Notes under the pieces: generated by a model
The model's database searches: none
What the model was told of the DNA's origin: nothing
Seen by the model: the letters and a program-made list of their open reading frames with translations, nothing else
Shown: piece by piece, positions 33,503 to 42,203 of the stretch
Numbering within the stretch: the first letter of the stretch is position 1
Layout: the number at the start of each line of letters is the position of its first letter
Assembly (NCBI GenBank): GCA_017610385.1
Contig: JAFCCC010000001.1
Location: forward strand, 62,001-126,000
Length of the DNA: 64,000 nt
From: Candidatus Nanohalarchaeota archaeon
GTDB taxonomy: Archaea > Nanohalarchaeota > Nanosalinia > Nanosalinales > JAFCCC01
Direction of reading: 5' to 3'
Made by a program: the position numbers and the translations under genes

Positions 33503-33968
33503 TTTGATTTTGAAATTTTTCTTTCATTAGTTCATTCATTTTTGTGATTCGTTCGTGTTTTAGAGTTATTATTTTAGGAATCTCTGTCTTATTTTTAGTA
33601 AAATAATCATAAATAGCTTCATTTAACGCATCTGCCGCTAAAATAGAACAATGGATTTTTATTTGCGGTAGTCCACCCAGAGCATCAATAATCTCCTTAT
33701 TTGAAAATTCCATTGCAGCATTCAAGGTTTTCCCTTTTACTAAATCCGTAATTATGCTGGACGTAGCTAGGGCTGCTGCACAGCCATATGTTTGAAATTT
33801 AATATCCTTGATAATTTTTTCACCTTTTTCATTTTCAGAAATTTTAATATATAGTTTCATTAAATCTCCACAAACTATATTTCCAACTTCTCCAACACCA
33901 TCTGGATCTTCTATTTCTCCAAAATTATGTGGATGTCTAAAGTGTTCAATTACTTTTTCATTGTACAT
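33495..33968 (-). CDS. iscU: Iron-sulfur cluster scaffold IscU/NifU-type
   Basis: Scaffold protein of 157 residues. Three cluster cysteines are visible: IVCGDLMKL, TYGCAAALATSS and KIHCSILAADAL. It receives sulfur from IscS and builds iron-sulfur clusters. The C-terminal 30 residues (ITLKHERITKMNELMKE) extend past the core. It lies 19 bases after iscS and overlaps the endonuclease IV-like gene. Confidence 0.93.
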   Translation of the reverse strand: MYNEKVIEHFRHPHNFGEIEDPDGVGEVGNIVCGDLMKLYIKISENEKGEKIIKDIKFQTYGCAAALATSSIITDLVKGKTLNAAMEFSNKEIIDALGGLPQIKIHCSILAADALNEAIYDYFTKNKTEIPKIITLKHERITKMNELMKEKFQNQNE

Positions 33969-33987
33969 TTTTTCACCTTTAATTCAT

Positions 33988-35142
33988 TTACCTCAATGGA
34001 CTTAGTTTTCGTAGGCGTTCAACTACGTCGGGAAGAACGTTTAAAAAATAGTCTATTTCCGCTTTTGTTGTATCTTTTCCTATTGAAACTCTCAAAGAAC
34101 CGTGCGCTTGATCGTGTTTTAGTCCTAAACTCAATAAAACGTGACTTGGCTCTAAATTCGGTGAAGAACACGCAGAACCAGTACTACAAGAAATTCCTCT
34201 GTCATCTAATAACAAAACAAGACTTTCTCCTTCAATAAAAGAAAAGGAAAAGTTTGCATTATTTGGCAACCTTCGGGTTGGGTGACCATTTAATCTGGAA
34301 TTTGAGATTTTAAGCACTTCTTCAATCAAATAATTTCGTAGTTTTGTTTGTTTTATTTCATCTTCTTTCATTTCGTTTTTGGCAATATTAACTGCTTCTG
34401 AAAAACCAACAATACCTGAAACATTAACGGTTGTGGATCTTAGACCAGATTCGTGACCGCCTCCATGCAAAACTGGCTCAATTGAGACTCCCTTTCGAAT
34501 ATAAAGTGCTCCAACCCCTTTTGGACCGTAGAATTTATGTGCATTAATAGTCATTAAGTCAATATTTAATTTATTAACATCAATTGGCAATTTTCCAAAA
34601 ATCTGAGTTGCGTCTGTATGTAAATAAACTTCTTTGTTTTTACAAATCTCTCCGATTTCTTTCATGTTTTGGATTGTACCAATTTCATTATTTGCATAAA
34701 TTATAGAAACTAAAATCGTGTCTTTTCTAATTGTATTTTTTAATTCTTCTAAATCGATTAAACCAAACTGGTCTACAGACAAATAACTCACTTCGAAACC
34801 GTGCTTTTCCAACCACTCACAGGTTTTTAAAATGGCAGCATGTTCTATTTTTGTTGTTATTATGTGTTTTCCGTTATTTTGATTTGCAAATGCGACCCCT
34901 TTTAATGCCAAGTTATCTGACTCTGTTGCACCAGAAGTAAAGACTAATTCCTCGCTCTTCGCGCCCAGAAATTCAGCTATGTTTGACCTACAAGAGTCTA
35001 AAGTGGCCTTAGCTTTTCGTCCTTCTTCATGCAAAGACATTGTATTTCCAAAGTTCTCATAAAAATAGGGCTGCATTGCGTCCAAAACACGCTTGTCAAC
35101 TGGAGTTGTAGCTGCATAATCTAAGTAAATTCGTTTGTTCAT
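33988..35142 (-). CDS. iscS: Cysteine desulfurase
   Basis: Class V PLP-dependent cysteine desulfurase, 384 residues. It starts MNKRIYLDYAATTPVDKRV; the PLP lysine lies in INAHKFYGPKGVG and the catalytic cysteine in GISCSTGSACSS. It takes sulfur from cysteine for iron-sulfur clusters and tRNA thiolation. Operon iscS-iscU-nfo. A TTCTATAGAA palindrome lies upstream between this gene and the divergent regulator. Confidence 0.94.
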   Translation of the reverse strand: MNKRIYLDYAATTPVDKRVLDAMQPYFYENFGNTMSLHEEGRKAKATLDSCRSNIAEFLGAKSEELVFTSGATESDNLALKGVAFANQNNGKHIITTKIEHAAILKTCEWLEKHGFEVSYLSVDQFGLIDLEELKNTIRKDTILVSIIYANNEIGTIQNMKEIGEICKNKEVYLHTDATQIFGKLPIDVNKLNIDLMTINAHKFYGPKGVGALYIRKGVSIEPVLHGGGHESGLRSTTVNVSGIVGFSEAVNIAKNEMKEDEIKQTKLRNYLIEEVLKISNSRLNGHPTRRLPNNANFSFSFIEGESLVLLLDDRGISCSTGSACSSPNLEPSHVLLSLGLKHDQAHGSLRVSIGKDTTKAEIDYFLNVLPDVVERLRKLSPLR

Positions 35143-35211
35143 AAAAGGGTATTTTATAGAATATTTTTTATATGTGTGTAACTATTCTACCTAATCTTTC
35201 TTGGGTACTTA

Positions 35212-35221
35212 TTCTATAGAA
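35212..35221. promoter_or_regulatory. TTCTATAGAA palindrome in the iscS-regulator gap
   Basis: A 10-base palindrome about 70 bases upstream of iscS and 58 bases upstream of the divergent small regulator; a related TTTTATAGAATA stands nearer iscS. It could be a binding site for the neighbouring winged-helix protein. Short AT-rich palindromes occur by chance, so support is weak. Confidence 0.3.
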
Positions 35222-35278
35222 CATTTTGTGTGCGGCTATCACGGTTTTTATTTAAATCAAAACAGTCAAAATAATAAT

Positions 35279-35596
35279 ATGACATTACCGAGTTTGGAGA
35301 ACGAAGTAACACTTGTATCTGAAATTATGAATTTAACAGAATTAGAACAAGAGATTTATTTTCATATGCTAAAGGAAGATTGCACTGTTAAAGAACTAGT
35401 AGGAGTAAGTAAAAGGACAAGAAGCGTGGTTCAGCGGGCCCTTCAAGATTTAATGGATAAAAACATGATTGTCAGAGAAGGCAGGATAAATAAAACAGTG
35501 TATTATATTTATAAGTCACTTCCATTACCAGATGTCAAGAAAAAAGTAAAAATTGTTCTTTCTGACTGGTATAATTCTGCAGTAAAATCCTTATAG
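35279..35596 (+). CDS. Winged-helix transcription regulator (TrmB-like)
   Basis: A protein of 105 residues from the ATG at 35279. One winged helix-turn-helix domain: LTELEQEIYFHMLKEDCTVKE, then the recognition helix SKRTRSVVQRALQDLMDKNMI and a wing (REGRINKTVYYIYKSL). Similar to TrmB/MarR-type archaeal regulators without an effector domain. The frame is open to 35201, but the TATA-like TTTTTATTTAAATC at about 35246 puts the start at or near 35279 and the upstream residues look random. Divergent from iscS, so it may control iron-sulfur genes. Confidence 0.75.
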   Translation: MTLPSLENEVTLVSEIMNLTELEQEIYFHMLKEDCTVKELVGVSKRTRSVVQRALQDLMDKNMIVREGRINKTVYYIYKSLPLPDVKKKVKIVLSDWYNSAVKSL

Positions 35597-35601
35597 TAAA
35601 A

Positions 35602-36549
35602 CTAAAGAGTTAAGCTGCTCCACCATGGCTTTCTTATAGAAATTAATTTGCCAAACTGCGCATCTATTTTAGTTCTAATCTTTAGCGAAATTGGAAAAAT
35701 TGCAAATAATTTTGCTTTTTTTGTACTGGTTACCAGATATACAGGTCTCTTCGCCTCTTCTTTAAGTTCTATTTCTTCTACAGAATTCTTTGAAAACGAT
35801 TCAGAGATTTTAATTGCATTTTCTGGAAGAATATTAACTTGCTTTTTTCCGACACTTGTTCTCATAAATAACTTGGATTCTTCTACAAGCATTTCTTTAG
35901 AATATGAAACAGGAATAGAATTTACTTCTATGATTCCTTTGTCTCTTGAAGAAGATCCTGTTTGCCACATTGTCACATTGTAAGAATCTGGCTTTTCGGT
36001 CTCACCAGAGATAATGATGCTGGTCTGTGTAATTATATTATAAGATACTGTATTTGTATTGGCATTTGAATTTGGACATTGCGGACCAGTACACTGACAA
36101 TGAATCTGACCAGGATAGCTTTCTAATATGATACATTCGCTATTTGTTGGGCACTTGTAGTAATTGCATGGATTTAGTTCTGCACACCTTAAACCTAATC
36201 CGGGGAACTGGTAGCATTCTAGTCCTTCTGGACAGGAATTCAGAGCATCGCACCACTGATCTGTAATTTGCGAATAATTTTCTTTGCAATCTTGTGGACA
36301 ATTGTTCTGATCTTCAGGATAGTTGCAAGTGTTATCCCCACAAGCAACACAAATAGAATATGACTTCGAAACTCTTATTTCTGTTAAACCAAGACAACAA
36401 GTTCTATTTGTAGCTCCAGAAAATGGATTTCTATTTACTCTTTTTCCTTCAGCAGCACAAGCAGTGTTTGTAATTGGTCCTGCAAAAACCGTGCTTGCAA
36501 AAAGTAAGAATACACCTAATACCAACATAAAACTAAACTGTTTTTTCAT
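35602..36549 (-). CDS. Secreted cysteine-rich protein, unknown
   Basis: A protein of 315 residues with a clear signal peptide (MKKQFSFMLVLGVFLLFAST, cut after VFA). The first half is rich in cysteine with CGDNTCNYPEDQNNCPQDC, a calcium-loop-like repeat common in exported archaeal proteins, and an EGF-like CTGPQCPNS region. The second half is beta-rich and lacks a membrane anchor. Probably a surface protein whose disulfides may need the thiol-redox protein encoded 4 kb away (inference). Confidence 0.6.
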   Translation of the reverse strand: MKKQFSFMLVLGVFLLFASTVFAGPITNTACAAEGKRVNRNPFSGATNRTCCLGLTEIRVSKSYSICVACGDNTCNYPEDQNNCPQDCKENYSQITDQWCDALNSCPEGLECYQFPGLGLRCAELNPCNYYKCPTNSECIILESYPGQIHCQCTGPQCPNSNANTNTVSYNIITQTSIIISGETEKPDSYNVTMWQTGSSSRDKGIIEVNSIPVSYSKEMLVEESKLFMRTSVGKKQVNILPENAIKISESFSKNSVEEIELKEEAKRPVYLVTSTKKAKLFAIFPISLKIRTKIDAQFGKLISIRKPWWSSLTL

Positions 36550-36654
36550 AATAGTACTATCTTAAATTTTGTTTTTAAAGATTCTGAAAACAGTGGGAAC
36601 TAACCAAACATTCTGTCAAGTTAATTTTTATACTCTAAAAGTTAAAGTTAGTTC

Positions 36655-37293
36655 ATGAAAGCACTTTCCGAATTTGAAGCTAAAAAATTTCTAATTAAAA
36701 ATAAAGTGCCGTGCATAAAAGATGTTCTTGTTTCTAAAAAAAGTGAATTTAAAAAAACTAAAATCAAGTTCCCAGCCTTTATGAAAATCAGTTCGCCTGA
36801 TATTTTGCATAAGACTGATGCAAATTGCGTTCTAGAAGTTAAAAGAGAAGATGAATTGGATGCGGCATTTGATCAATTATTGAAAAATGCCAAGAAATAT
36901 AATCCAAAAGCGAAAATAGAGGGGGTCGTGCTTGAAGAAAAACTTTCAGGAGTGGAACTAATTGTAGGTGTAAGTGTTGATCCTCAATTTGGTCATGTAA
37001 TTATGTTTGGTCTTGGTGGCATTTTTGTTGAAATTCTAAAGGATGTGAATTTTAGAGCAATACCTTTGAATAAAAAAGATGCTTTTGAACTTATTGAAGA
37101 AATGCGCGCCAAAGGGCTTTTAGAGGGTTTTAGGAATCAAAAGAAAGTTAATAAGAGAAAAATTGCTGAATTCTTGTTAAAAATTTCTAAAATCGTTGAA
37201 AACAACCCCAATATAATTGAATTGGATATTAATCCATTATTTGCAAATGAAAAGGGTGTTATTGCAGCAGATGCATTACTACGTTTTAATTAA
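36655..37293 (+). CDS. acdB: Acetyl-CoA synthetase (ADP-forming) beta subunit
   Basis: ATP-grasp beta subunit of ADP-forming acyl-CoA synthetase, 212 residues. It shows the family pattern LSEFEAKKFLIKNKVP, FPAFMKISSPDILHKTDANCV and FGLGGIFVEILKDVNFRAIPL, ending ELDINPLFANEKG. With an alpha subunit (not in this window) it makes ATP from acetyl-CoA, the usual ATP step of fermenting archaea. Confidence 0.92.
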   Translation: MKALSEFEAKKFLIKNKVPCIKDVLVSKKSEFKKTKIKFPAFMKISSPDILHKTDANCVLEVKREDELDAAFDQLLKNAKKYNPKAKIEGVVLEEKLSGVELIVGVSVDPQFGHVIMFGLGGIFVEILKDVNFRAIPLNKKDAFELIEEMRAKGLLEGFRNQKKVNKRKIAEFLLKISKIVENNPNIIELDINPLFANEKGVIAADALLRFN

Positions 37294-37699
37294 AAGTGTT
37301 TAATCTAAATCCTTTCTTTATGTTATTTCTAAAATCCATTTAAACTTCCTTTAAGATCTCTCTCAGCTCTACTAGATCTGTGAAAATTACCTTACAGTTT
37401 CCAATAGCTACCTCTTTCAAATCTGTTGTGCTGTAAAGAGCCCTAAGAAGCGTTTTTTAAGGTCTAGTTTTTCATTAAGTACAATTTGAGGATGTCCTCC
37501 ACAGGTTGTGTGCTCTCAAATACTCCTTTGCAGGATTTTCTCATTCAAGACATATTATTAAATTATGTTGATCAATAGATAATTCGTACTATTCTTTAAC
37601 TGGTGTTAACTTTTAACCCTGCTAAACTTTAACTGCGGGTTAACTTTAGTTAGGAAATAAAGTAGATGAATGAAAAATGATTGTTTGTTTTTGTAGTTT
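37294..37699. other. 406-base gap with a decayed gene and hairpin
   Basis: No intact gene. It holds a frameshifted gene remnant (described separately) and, at about 37615-37655, AACCC(T)GC paired with GCGGGTT amid GTTAAC repeats, which may be a leader fold or terminator for the genes on either side. The rest is AT-rich with no recognised signal. Confidence 0.5.
37340..37570 (-). pseudogene. Decayed gene fragment with several frame breaks
   Basis: Reading the minus strand and switching frame twice gives a smooth protein-like string: ENPAKEYLRAHNL, then CGGHPQIVLNEKLDLKKRF, then LRALYSTTDLKEVAIGNCKV and FTDLVELREILKEV with a TAA at 37340. A TGA precedes the first part. Each piece has normal amino acid composition, while the other frames are full of stops, so this looks like a small cytoplasmic protein that has lost its frame. 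The family was not recognised. Confidence 0.45.
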
Positions 37700-37867
37700 T
37701 TAAGCAGAGGGTTTAAATCTGAAAAATCCTTCGTCTTTGCGTTGTTTTCGAACTTTTTTCGCTTTTGAAACTTCATAAGTTTTAGAACATTTGTGGCACT
37801 TAATGATTTTTTTTGCGAGGGATCTTTGCAAGTGTCCGCAATGTGGGCATTGATAATAAAGGCTCAT
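37700..37867 (-). CDS. Zinc-ribbon microprotein
   Basis: A protein of 55 residues with two CxxC pairs: YQCPHCGH near the start and IKCHKCSKTYE near residue 23, forming a one-zinc ribbon, then a strongly basic tail (KAKKVRKQRKDEGFF). This pattern is common in small archaeal nucleic-acid-binding or RNA polymerase-linked proteins. It lies 7 bases after the divergently placed start region of no other gene and directly follows the lamin-tail gene on the same strand, so it may share that transcript. Confidence 0.7.
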   Translation of the reverse strand: MSLYYQCPHCGHLQRSLAKKIIKCHKCSKTYEVSKAKKVRKQRKDEGFFRFKPSA

Positions 37868-37874
37868 AATAAAT

Positions 37875-39017
37875 TCATCTCATATGAAAAATTGTTTTAA
37901 AGAAATTTACAAGTTTCGATAAACCTTGTTTTATGAAATTTCCAGAAAGTGAAGCTTCATGATCTTGTTCTAAAAAAGCTGTTCGTTCTTCTAACTCTAA
38001 TAGATTCTCTCGCTCAGGAGAAATAGAATTTGAAATATCATCTAAATGTGATACAGTATTTCTAATAACTAATGTTTCGCTTGCAAAATTGTTTTCTAAG
38101 TTTTCTTCAGAACAATTTGAAGAAATTACTGTGGTTCTAATACGATAAGCAGACAAGTTATCTTCTATGTCTAACTTTTCAGAGTAGGTAACTGTCTCAC
38201 TGCAAACAATGCTCTTATAAATCCGTTTATTTGATAGCACATTCCCAAAAAAGTCTTCTATAGTGATATAGGCTTCAAAACTCTGTTTTTTTGTTTTACA
38301 ATTCAAATTGGAAAATTCAATAAAATACTGAAATTCTGAACCACTTTCTACAACTTCAGGACTTTTAATTTGAACCTGAAAATCACAAAGGTTGCTTTCT
38401 AAAACGTTTGTGTCTTTTCCTTGAACAATCTCTTCTTTTTTTACTGGAGCTATTACTTCCATTGAAACTTCAGAGGAAGTATTGCTTAATTCTGAATCAG
38501 GAGTAATAACGCTTTCTATATAATTTTCTATTCCAGGAGAAGGAATACAACTAATTAGTTCTTCATTGTTATTACAAAGAGATTGACCTTGTTTTGCAAT
38601 ATTCGTATACTCTAAAGAAGTTATAATGTTTTTTGAATTGTCTGCAATTCCTAAAACCTCTCCAGAATTTCTTAAAGAACTCCAAGAACTATCAAATAAA
38701 TTTCCATTGAAATTAGGATAATTAACTAAAAAAGTTGACCAATCCTGGCAAATTACTGCGTATTGATCTTTATGAAGTGTTTGTTTTCCTTTTTTAAACT
38801 TGATTCTATGATTTGTATCTGCCTCATAAAAATAAAATGTACTAAAATTAATTGCGTCGCCCAAATTTTTAACTTCAATCCATTCTTGATTTTCATCACT
38901 TCCTTCTGGATTATACATTATCTCTGTGATAACCACATTCGCGCCTGCTCGAATGCCCACTTGAGAAACAAAAAGTAAAATAAAAACAAGGTAAAGCAAC
39001 ATGAAATTTGCTTTCAT
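37875..39017 (-). CDS. Exported lamin-tail domain protein
   Basis: A protein of 380 residues with a signal peptide (about residues 5-25) and then a lamin-tail (LTD) domain: VVITEIMYNPEGSDENQEWIE, about residues 28-145. A middle part (about 205-310) resembles a beta-sandwich adhesion or CARDB-like domain, and the end has a helix before a basic tail. LTD domains in prokaryotes occur on exported surface proteins. MKANFMLL has two possible starts (39017 or 39003). Confidence 0.7.
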   Translation of the reverse strand: MKANFMLLYLVFILLFVSQVGIRAGANVVITEIMYNPEGSDENQEWIEVKNLGDAINFSTFYFYEADTNHRIKFKKGKQTLHKDQYAVICQDWSTFLVNYPNFNGNLFDSSWSSLRNSGEVLGIADNSKNIITSLEYTNIAKQGQSLCNNNEELISCIPSPGIENYIESVITPDSELSNTSSEVSMEVIAPVKKEEIVQGKDTNVLESNLCDFQVQIKSPEVVESGSEFQYFIEFSNLNCKTKKQSFEAYITIEDFFGNVLSNKRIYKSIVCSETVTYSEKLDIEDNLSAYRIRTTVISSNCSEENLENNFASETLVIRNTVSHLDDISNSISPERENLLELEERTAFLEQDHEASLSGNFIKQGLSKLVNFFKTIFHMR

Positions 39018-39143
39018 ACCAATAAAAATAGGATTTGGTAGAATAAAAGAGTTTAGTATATTCGGTGTTTTTCAATCAGGATTTTCCAGAGCAATAGTTA
39101 ACTATATAAATTATTACTACTACTCCATATTAACTACTACTAC

Positions 39144-39158
39144 CTTTCATTATGAAAG
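39144..39158. repeat. Small inverted repeat near TACTAC microsatellite
   Basis: CTTTCAT-T-ATGAAAG is a near-perfect 15-base palindrome, preceded by two copies of a TTAnTACTACTACt element (about 39112-39143). It lies between the lamin-tail gene and the first glycan gene, where their promoters should be. Its meaning is unknown. Confidence 0.3.
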
Positions 39159-39253
39159 ATTTTGTTTGAACACATGCTTTTCGTAATGTGTTGTTAGTAC
39201 TTTGAAAAAGATTTGCACGAATTAAAAAATATTGATTAAATGCTTTGATAAAA

Positions 39254-40348
39254 ATGATAACAATTGTTTTAGGAACTAGAGCCGAACTAATTAAGACTTT
39301 TCCAGTTATGAAAGAATTAGATAAAAGAAAAATTAAATGGGAATGGATTCATACTGGTCAGCACAATTTAGATTCATTAATTAAAGATTTTAATATAAAA
39401 AAGCCGAAAATTGTTTTAGATATTCCAATAAGTTCTAGTGGGAGATTTAAAGGCGGAAAATTTTTAGCGGTATTTAACGCTATTTTATGGAATCTTAAAA
39501 CCACAAACAAAATAAGAAAAAGTGTTAAAAAATTAAAATCAAACGTTGTATTGTGCCAAGGAGATACCATGGCTACGGCAGCAACAGTGTTGGCAGGGCG
39601 ATCAATTATATTTAATCGACCAAAAATAGGGCACATTGAAGCAGGAATTAGATCTCATTCATTTACAGAACCTTTTCCAGAAGAAATTTCAAGAAGGATT
39701 TCTGACTTTTTTTCAGATTATTTGTTTGCGCCAACTCAAAAAGCTGTTGAAAATCTAAATAGAGAAAAAATAAAAGGAAAAACCTATTTAACAGGGAATA
39801 CCGTCGTAGATGCGGTTAAAGACATATTATATACTATAGATTTAGAATTTCCTGAAAATTTACGAGCTAAAAAATATATTATTGCCCAAACACACAGATA
39901 TGAAAACATTACATCTCCAGAAAGATTAGGAAGATTTGTAGAGATTATAACAGATTTGCCACACAATATTGTTTTAATAATGCCTGAAAACACTGAAGCA
40001 AAATTAAGGGAATTTGAACTCTGGAATGATTTGCAGAAAGAAAATATTCAAATAAGTGCATTAAAAAACTATAAAGACTTTTTGAAAATGTTATATCATT
40101 CTTCTGGAATAATAACTGATTCCGGAGGAGTGATGGAAGAATGTGCCATTTTAGGAAAACCTTGTCTTGTTTTCAGAAAAAGAACAGAGCGGCCTGAAGC
40201 AATTAATGCTGGCGTGGCCGAGTTAATCATGGAAAAGGGGAGTGATTTTATCTTAGACTTCTTAAACCGAAAACTAAAAAACACAAAGAATCTCTTTGGA
40301 GATGGTAACGCAAGCAAAAAGATTGTTGACGTTATTCAAAAAGAGTAA
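39254..40348 (+). CDS. wecB: UDP-GlcNAc 2-epimerase
   Basis: Non-hydrolysing UDP-N-acetylglucosamine 2-epimerase, 364 residues from the ATG at 39254. It starts ITIVLGTRAELIKTFPVM and has HTGQHN, IGHIEAGIRSHSFTEPFPEE and the C-terminal IITDSGGVMEECAILGKP typical of the family. It makes UDP-ManNAc for surface glycans. First gene of a plus-strand glycan operon running to about 45.2 kb. Confidence 0.92.
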   Translation: MITIVLGTRAELIKTFPVMKELDKRKIKWEWIHTGQHNLDSLIKDFNIKKPKIVLDIPISSSGRFKGGKFLAVFNAILWNLKTTNKIRKSVKKLKSNVVLCQGDTMATAATVLAGRSIIFNRPKIGHIEAGIRSHSFTEPFPEEISRRISDFFSDYLFAPTQKAVENLNREKIKGKTYLTGNTVVDAVKDILYTIDLEFPENLRAKKYIIAQTHRYENITSPERLGRFVEIITDLPHNIVLIMPENTEAKLREFELWNDLQKENIQISALKNYKDFLKMLYHSSGIITDSGGVMEECAILGKPCLVFRKRTERPEAINAGVAELIMEKGSDFILDFLNRKLKNTKNLFGDGNASKKIVDVIQKE

Positions 40349-40421
40349 ACTCAAAAACGAATTAAACCATTCTGATGCACTGCATTTTTTATAAAATTGT
40401 GTACAATATATTGAGATAAAA

Positions 40422-41072
40422 ATGGAAGTAATAATTCTTTGCGGAGGTACTGGAACAAGATTAATGCCGCTAACTAAGAATAAGCACAAAGCTTTGGTCG
40501 AAGTTGATGGCAAACCAATAATTGAATGGCAACTTCGGTGGTTACAAAAATATGATATTGAAAAAAAGAATGTTATTTTGGCGTGCGGTCATATGTTAGA
40601 GAGCTTAAAAAACTATTTAGGAAATTCTGTAAAGTATTCTATAGAAAAAGAGCCCTTGGGCACTGGCGGAGCATTAAAACAAGCAATGAGATTGATAAAA
40701 GATGATGAATTCTTGGTTTTTAATGTTGATGATTTAAACAATATTGATTTAGGTGAATTAAAAAGAATTGGTTCTAATTCTATCTGTGTTGCAAACCCAC
40801 GTTCACCTTTTGGCGTCGTTGAGCTTCAAGGAAATAAGGTTACAGGATTTATTGAAAAGCCGTTGTTAGAGGTTTGGGTTTCTATGGGAATTTATTTGCT
40901 TAACAAAGATATTATCAAAATGCTTCCAGATAAAGGCAGTCTAGAAAAAGAGGTTTTCCCAAAGATTGATTTAAAGGCCTACAAACACGAAGGTTATTGG
41001 CACACAATAAACAATATTAAACAAGCACAAGCGTTTGACGCAGAAGCATTTAAAAAAGCATTAGATTTTTAA
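40422..41072 (+). CDS. Sugar-phosphate nucleotidyltransferase
   Basis: A short nucleotidyltransferase of 216 residues with LCGGTGTRLMPLTKNKHKAL at the start, the GTGGALKQA motif near residue 81 and FNVDDLNNID (metal aspartate) near 100. It couples a sugar-1-phosphate with an NTP to give the activated sugar. It lacks the C-terminal beta-helix domain of larger enzymes. The sugar and base cannot be told from sequence. Confidence 0.88.
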   Translation: MEVIILCGGTGTRLMPLTKNKHKALVEVDGKPIIEWQLRWLQKYDIEKKNVILACGHMLESLKNYLGNSVKYSIEKEPLGTGGALKQAMRLIKDDEFLVFNVDDLNNIDLGELKRIGSNSICVANPRSPFGVVELQGNKVTGFIEKPLLEVWVSMGIYLLNKDIIKMLPDKGSLEKEVFPKIDLKAYKHEGYWHTINNIKQAQAFDAEAFKKALDF

Positions 41073-41123
41073 TTTATTTTAAAGAGAGATCATATTATTA
41101 ACTGTTTCTGTCATAATGAAATT

Positions 41124-42203
41124 ATGAAAGTTTATTTGGCGTATCCCTGGATATTTCCAGATTCTCCGTATTATAAATATTTGATTGGAAACCCACCAGA
41201 AGGCGTGGAATATTTGAACGGGGCAAAACAAAATGGAGTTATTACCAATAGAAGAAAGTTTGTGTTTTCTAATAAACTAAAAAATATAATAAGAAAGTCT
41301 TTATCTTTAGCTAATCTTTCAATTCCAAATGCTCATAAAATTAAAACAAAAGAGAATTATGATTTAATTCACTGTGCACATTGTTTGTGCAAAAATAATT
41401 CTCCTTGGGTGGCAGATTTTGAATCTGTCTGGCAGTTTTATGTCGGAAAGAAAACAAAATGGGCAAAAAATAAAGTCAAAAAGATCTTACAAAACGAAAA
41501 CTGCAAAAAAATTATGGCATGGACAGAAAAGACAAAACAAGATATAATTACAGAGTTTCCTGAAATAAAAGACAAAGTTGAAGTTGTTTATCCTGCTGTG
41601 CCTTTACAAAAACTAAAAAAGAAAGAAAATAAGAAACCCACTATTTTGTATGCAACACGCTATTTTTGGATTAAGGGTGGTTTAATTGCGCTGGAAACTT
41701 TGCGCAGATTAAAAGAAAAATATGATATTAATATTATTTTTATTTCTGATATTCCTAAGGAAATAAAAGAAAAATATAAAGACATTAAAATCCTGGATTT
41801 GGTTCCACAAAACAAATTATTTGAATATTATTCAAAATCAGATATTTTCTTTTATCCATCTCTTATGGATACTTTTGGCTTTTCTTTGTTAGAGGCCATG
41901 TCTTTTGGATTGCCAATAGTTACAGTAAACACAGAAGCAACAAAAACAAGAAGAGAAATAATAGAAAATGAAAAAACTGGTTTTATCTTTGACGCCAATA
42001 AAGTAAATTACAAAAATCTAGGTAAACTTGAAAATAAGATTATAAGTCAGTTGGTTAAAGATCTATCCAAATTAGTTGAGAATCGGAAATTAAGACAAAG
42101 GATGGCACATAATTGTTTAAAACTATTTAAAAATGGAAAGTTCTCAATAAATAAACGGAATGAAAAACTAAAAAGAATTTATGATGGGGCTGTTTTTAAA
42201 TGA
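41124..42203 (+). CDS. Glycosyltransferase family 4
   Basis: GT-B fold glycosyltransferase, 359 residues. The C-terminal donor-binding half has PTILYATRYFWIKGG near residue 172 and the GT4 signature DTFGFSLLEAMSFGLPIVTVN near 250. It transfers a sugar from an activated donor to a growing lipid-linked glycan. Its TGA overlaps the next ATG. Confidence 0.87.
   Translation: MKVYLAYPWIFPDSPYYKYLIGNPPEGVEYLNGAKQNGVITNRRKFVFSNKLKNIIRKSLSLANLSIPNAHKIKTKENYDLIHCAHCLCKNNSPWVADFESVWQFYVGKKTKWAKNKVKKILQNENCKKIMAWTEKTKQDIITEFPEIKDKVEVVYPAVPLQKLKKKENKKPTILYATRYFWIKGGLIALETLRRLKEKYDINIIFISDIPKEIKEKYKDIKILDLVPQNKLFEYYSKSDIFFYPSLMDTFGFSLLEAMSFGLPIVTVNTEATKTRREIIENEKTGFIFDANKVNYKNLGKLENKIISQLVKDLSKLVENRKLRQRMAHNCLKLFKNGKFSINKRNEKLKRIYDGAVFK

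Noticed and set aside
35201-35278. N-terminal extension of the small regulator
   Set aside because: The TATA box lies inside it and the residues look random; the ATG at 35279 fits a leaderless start.
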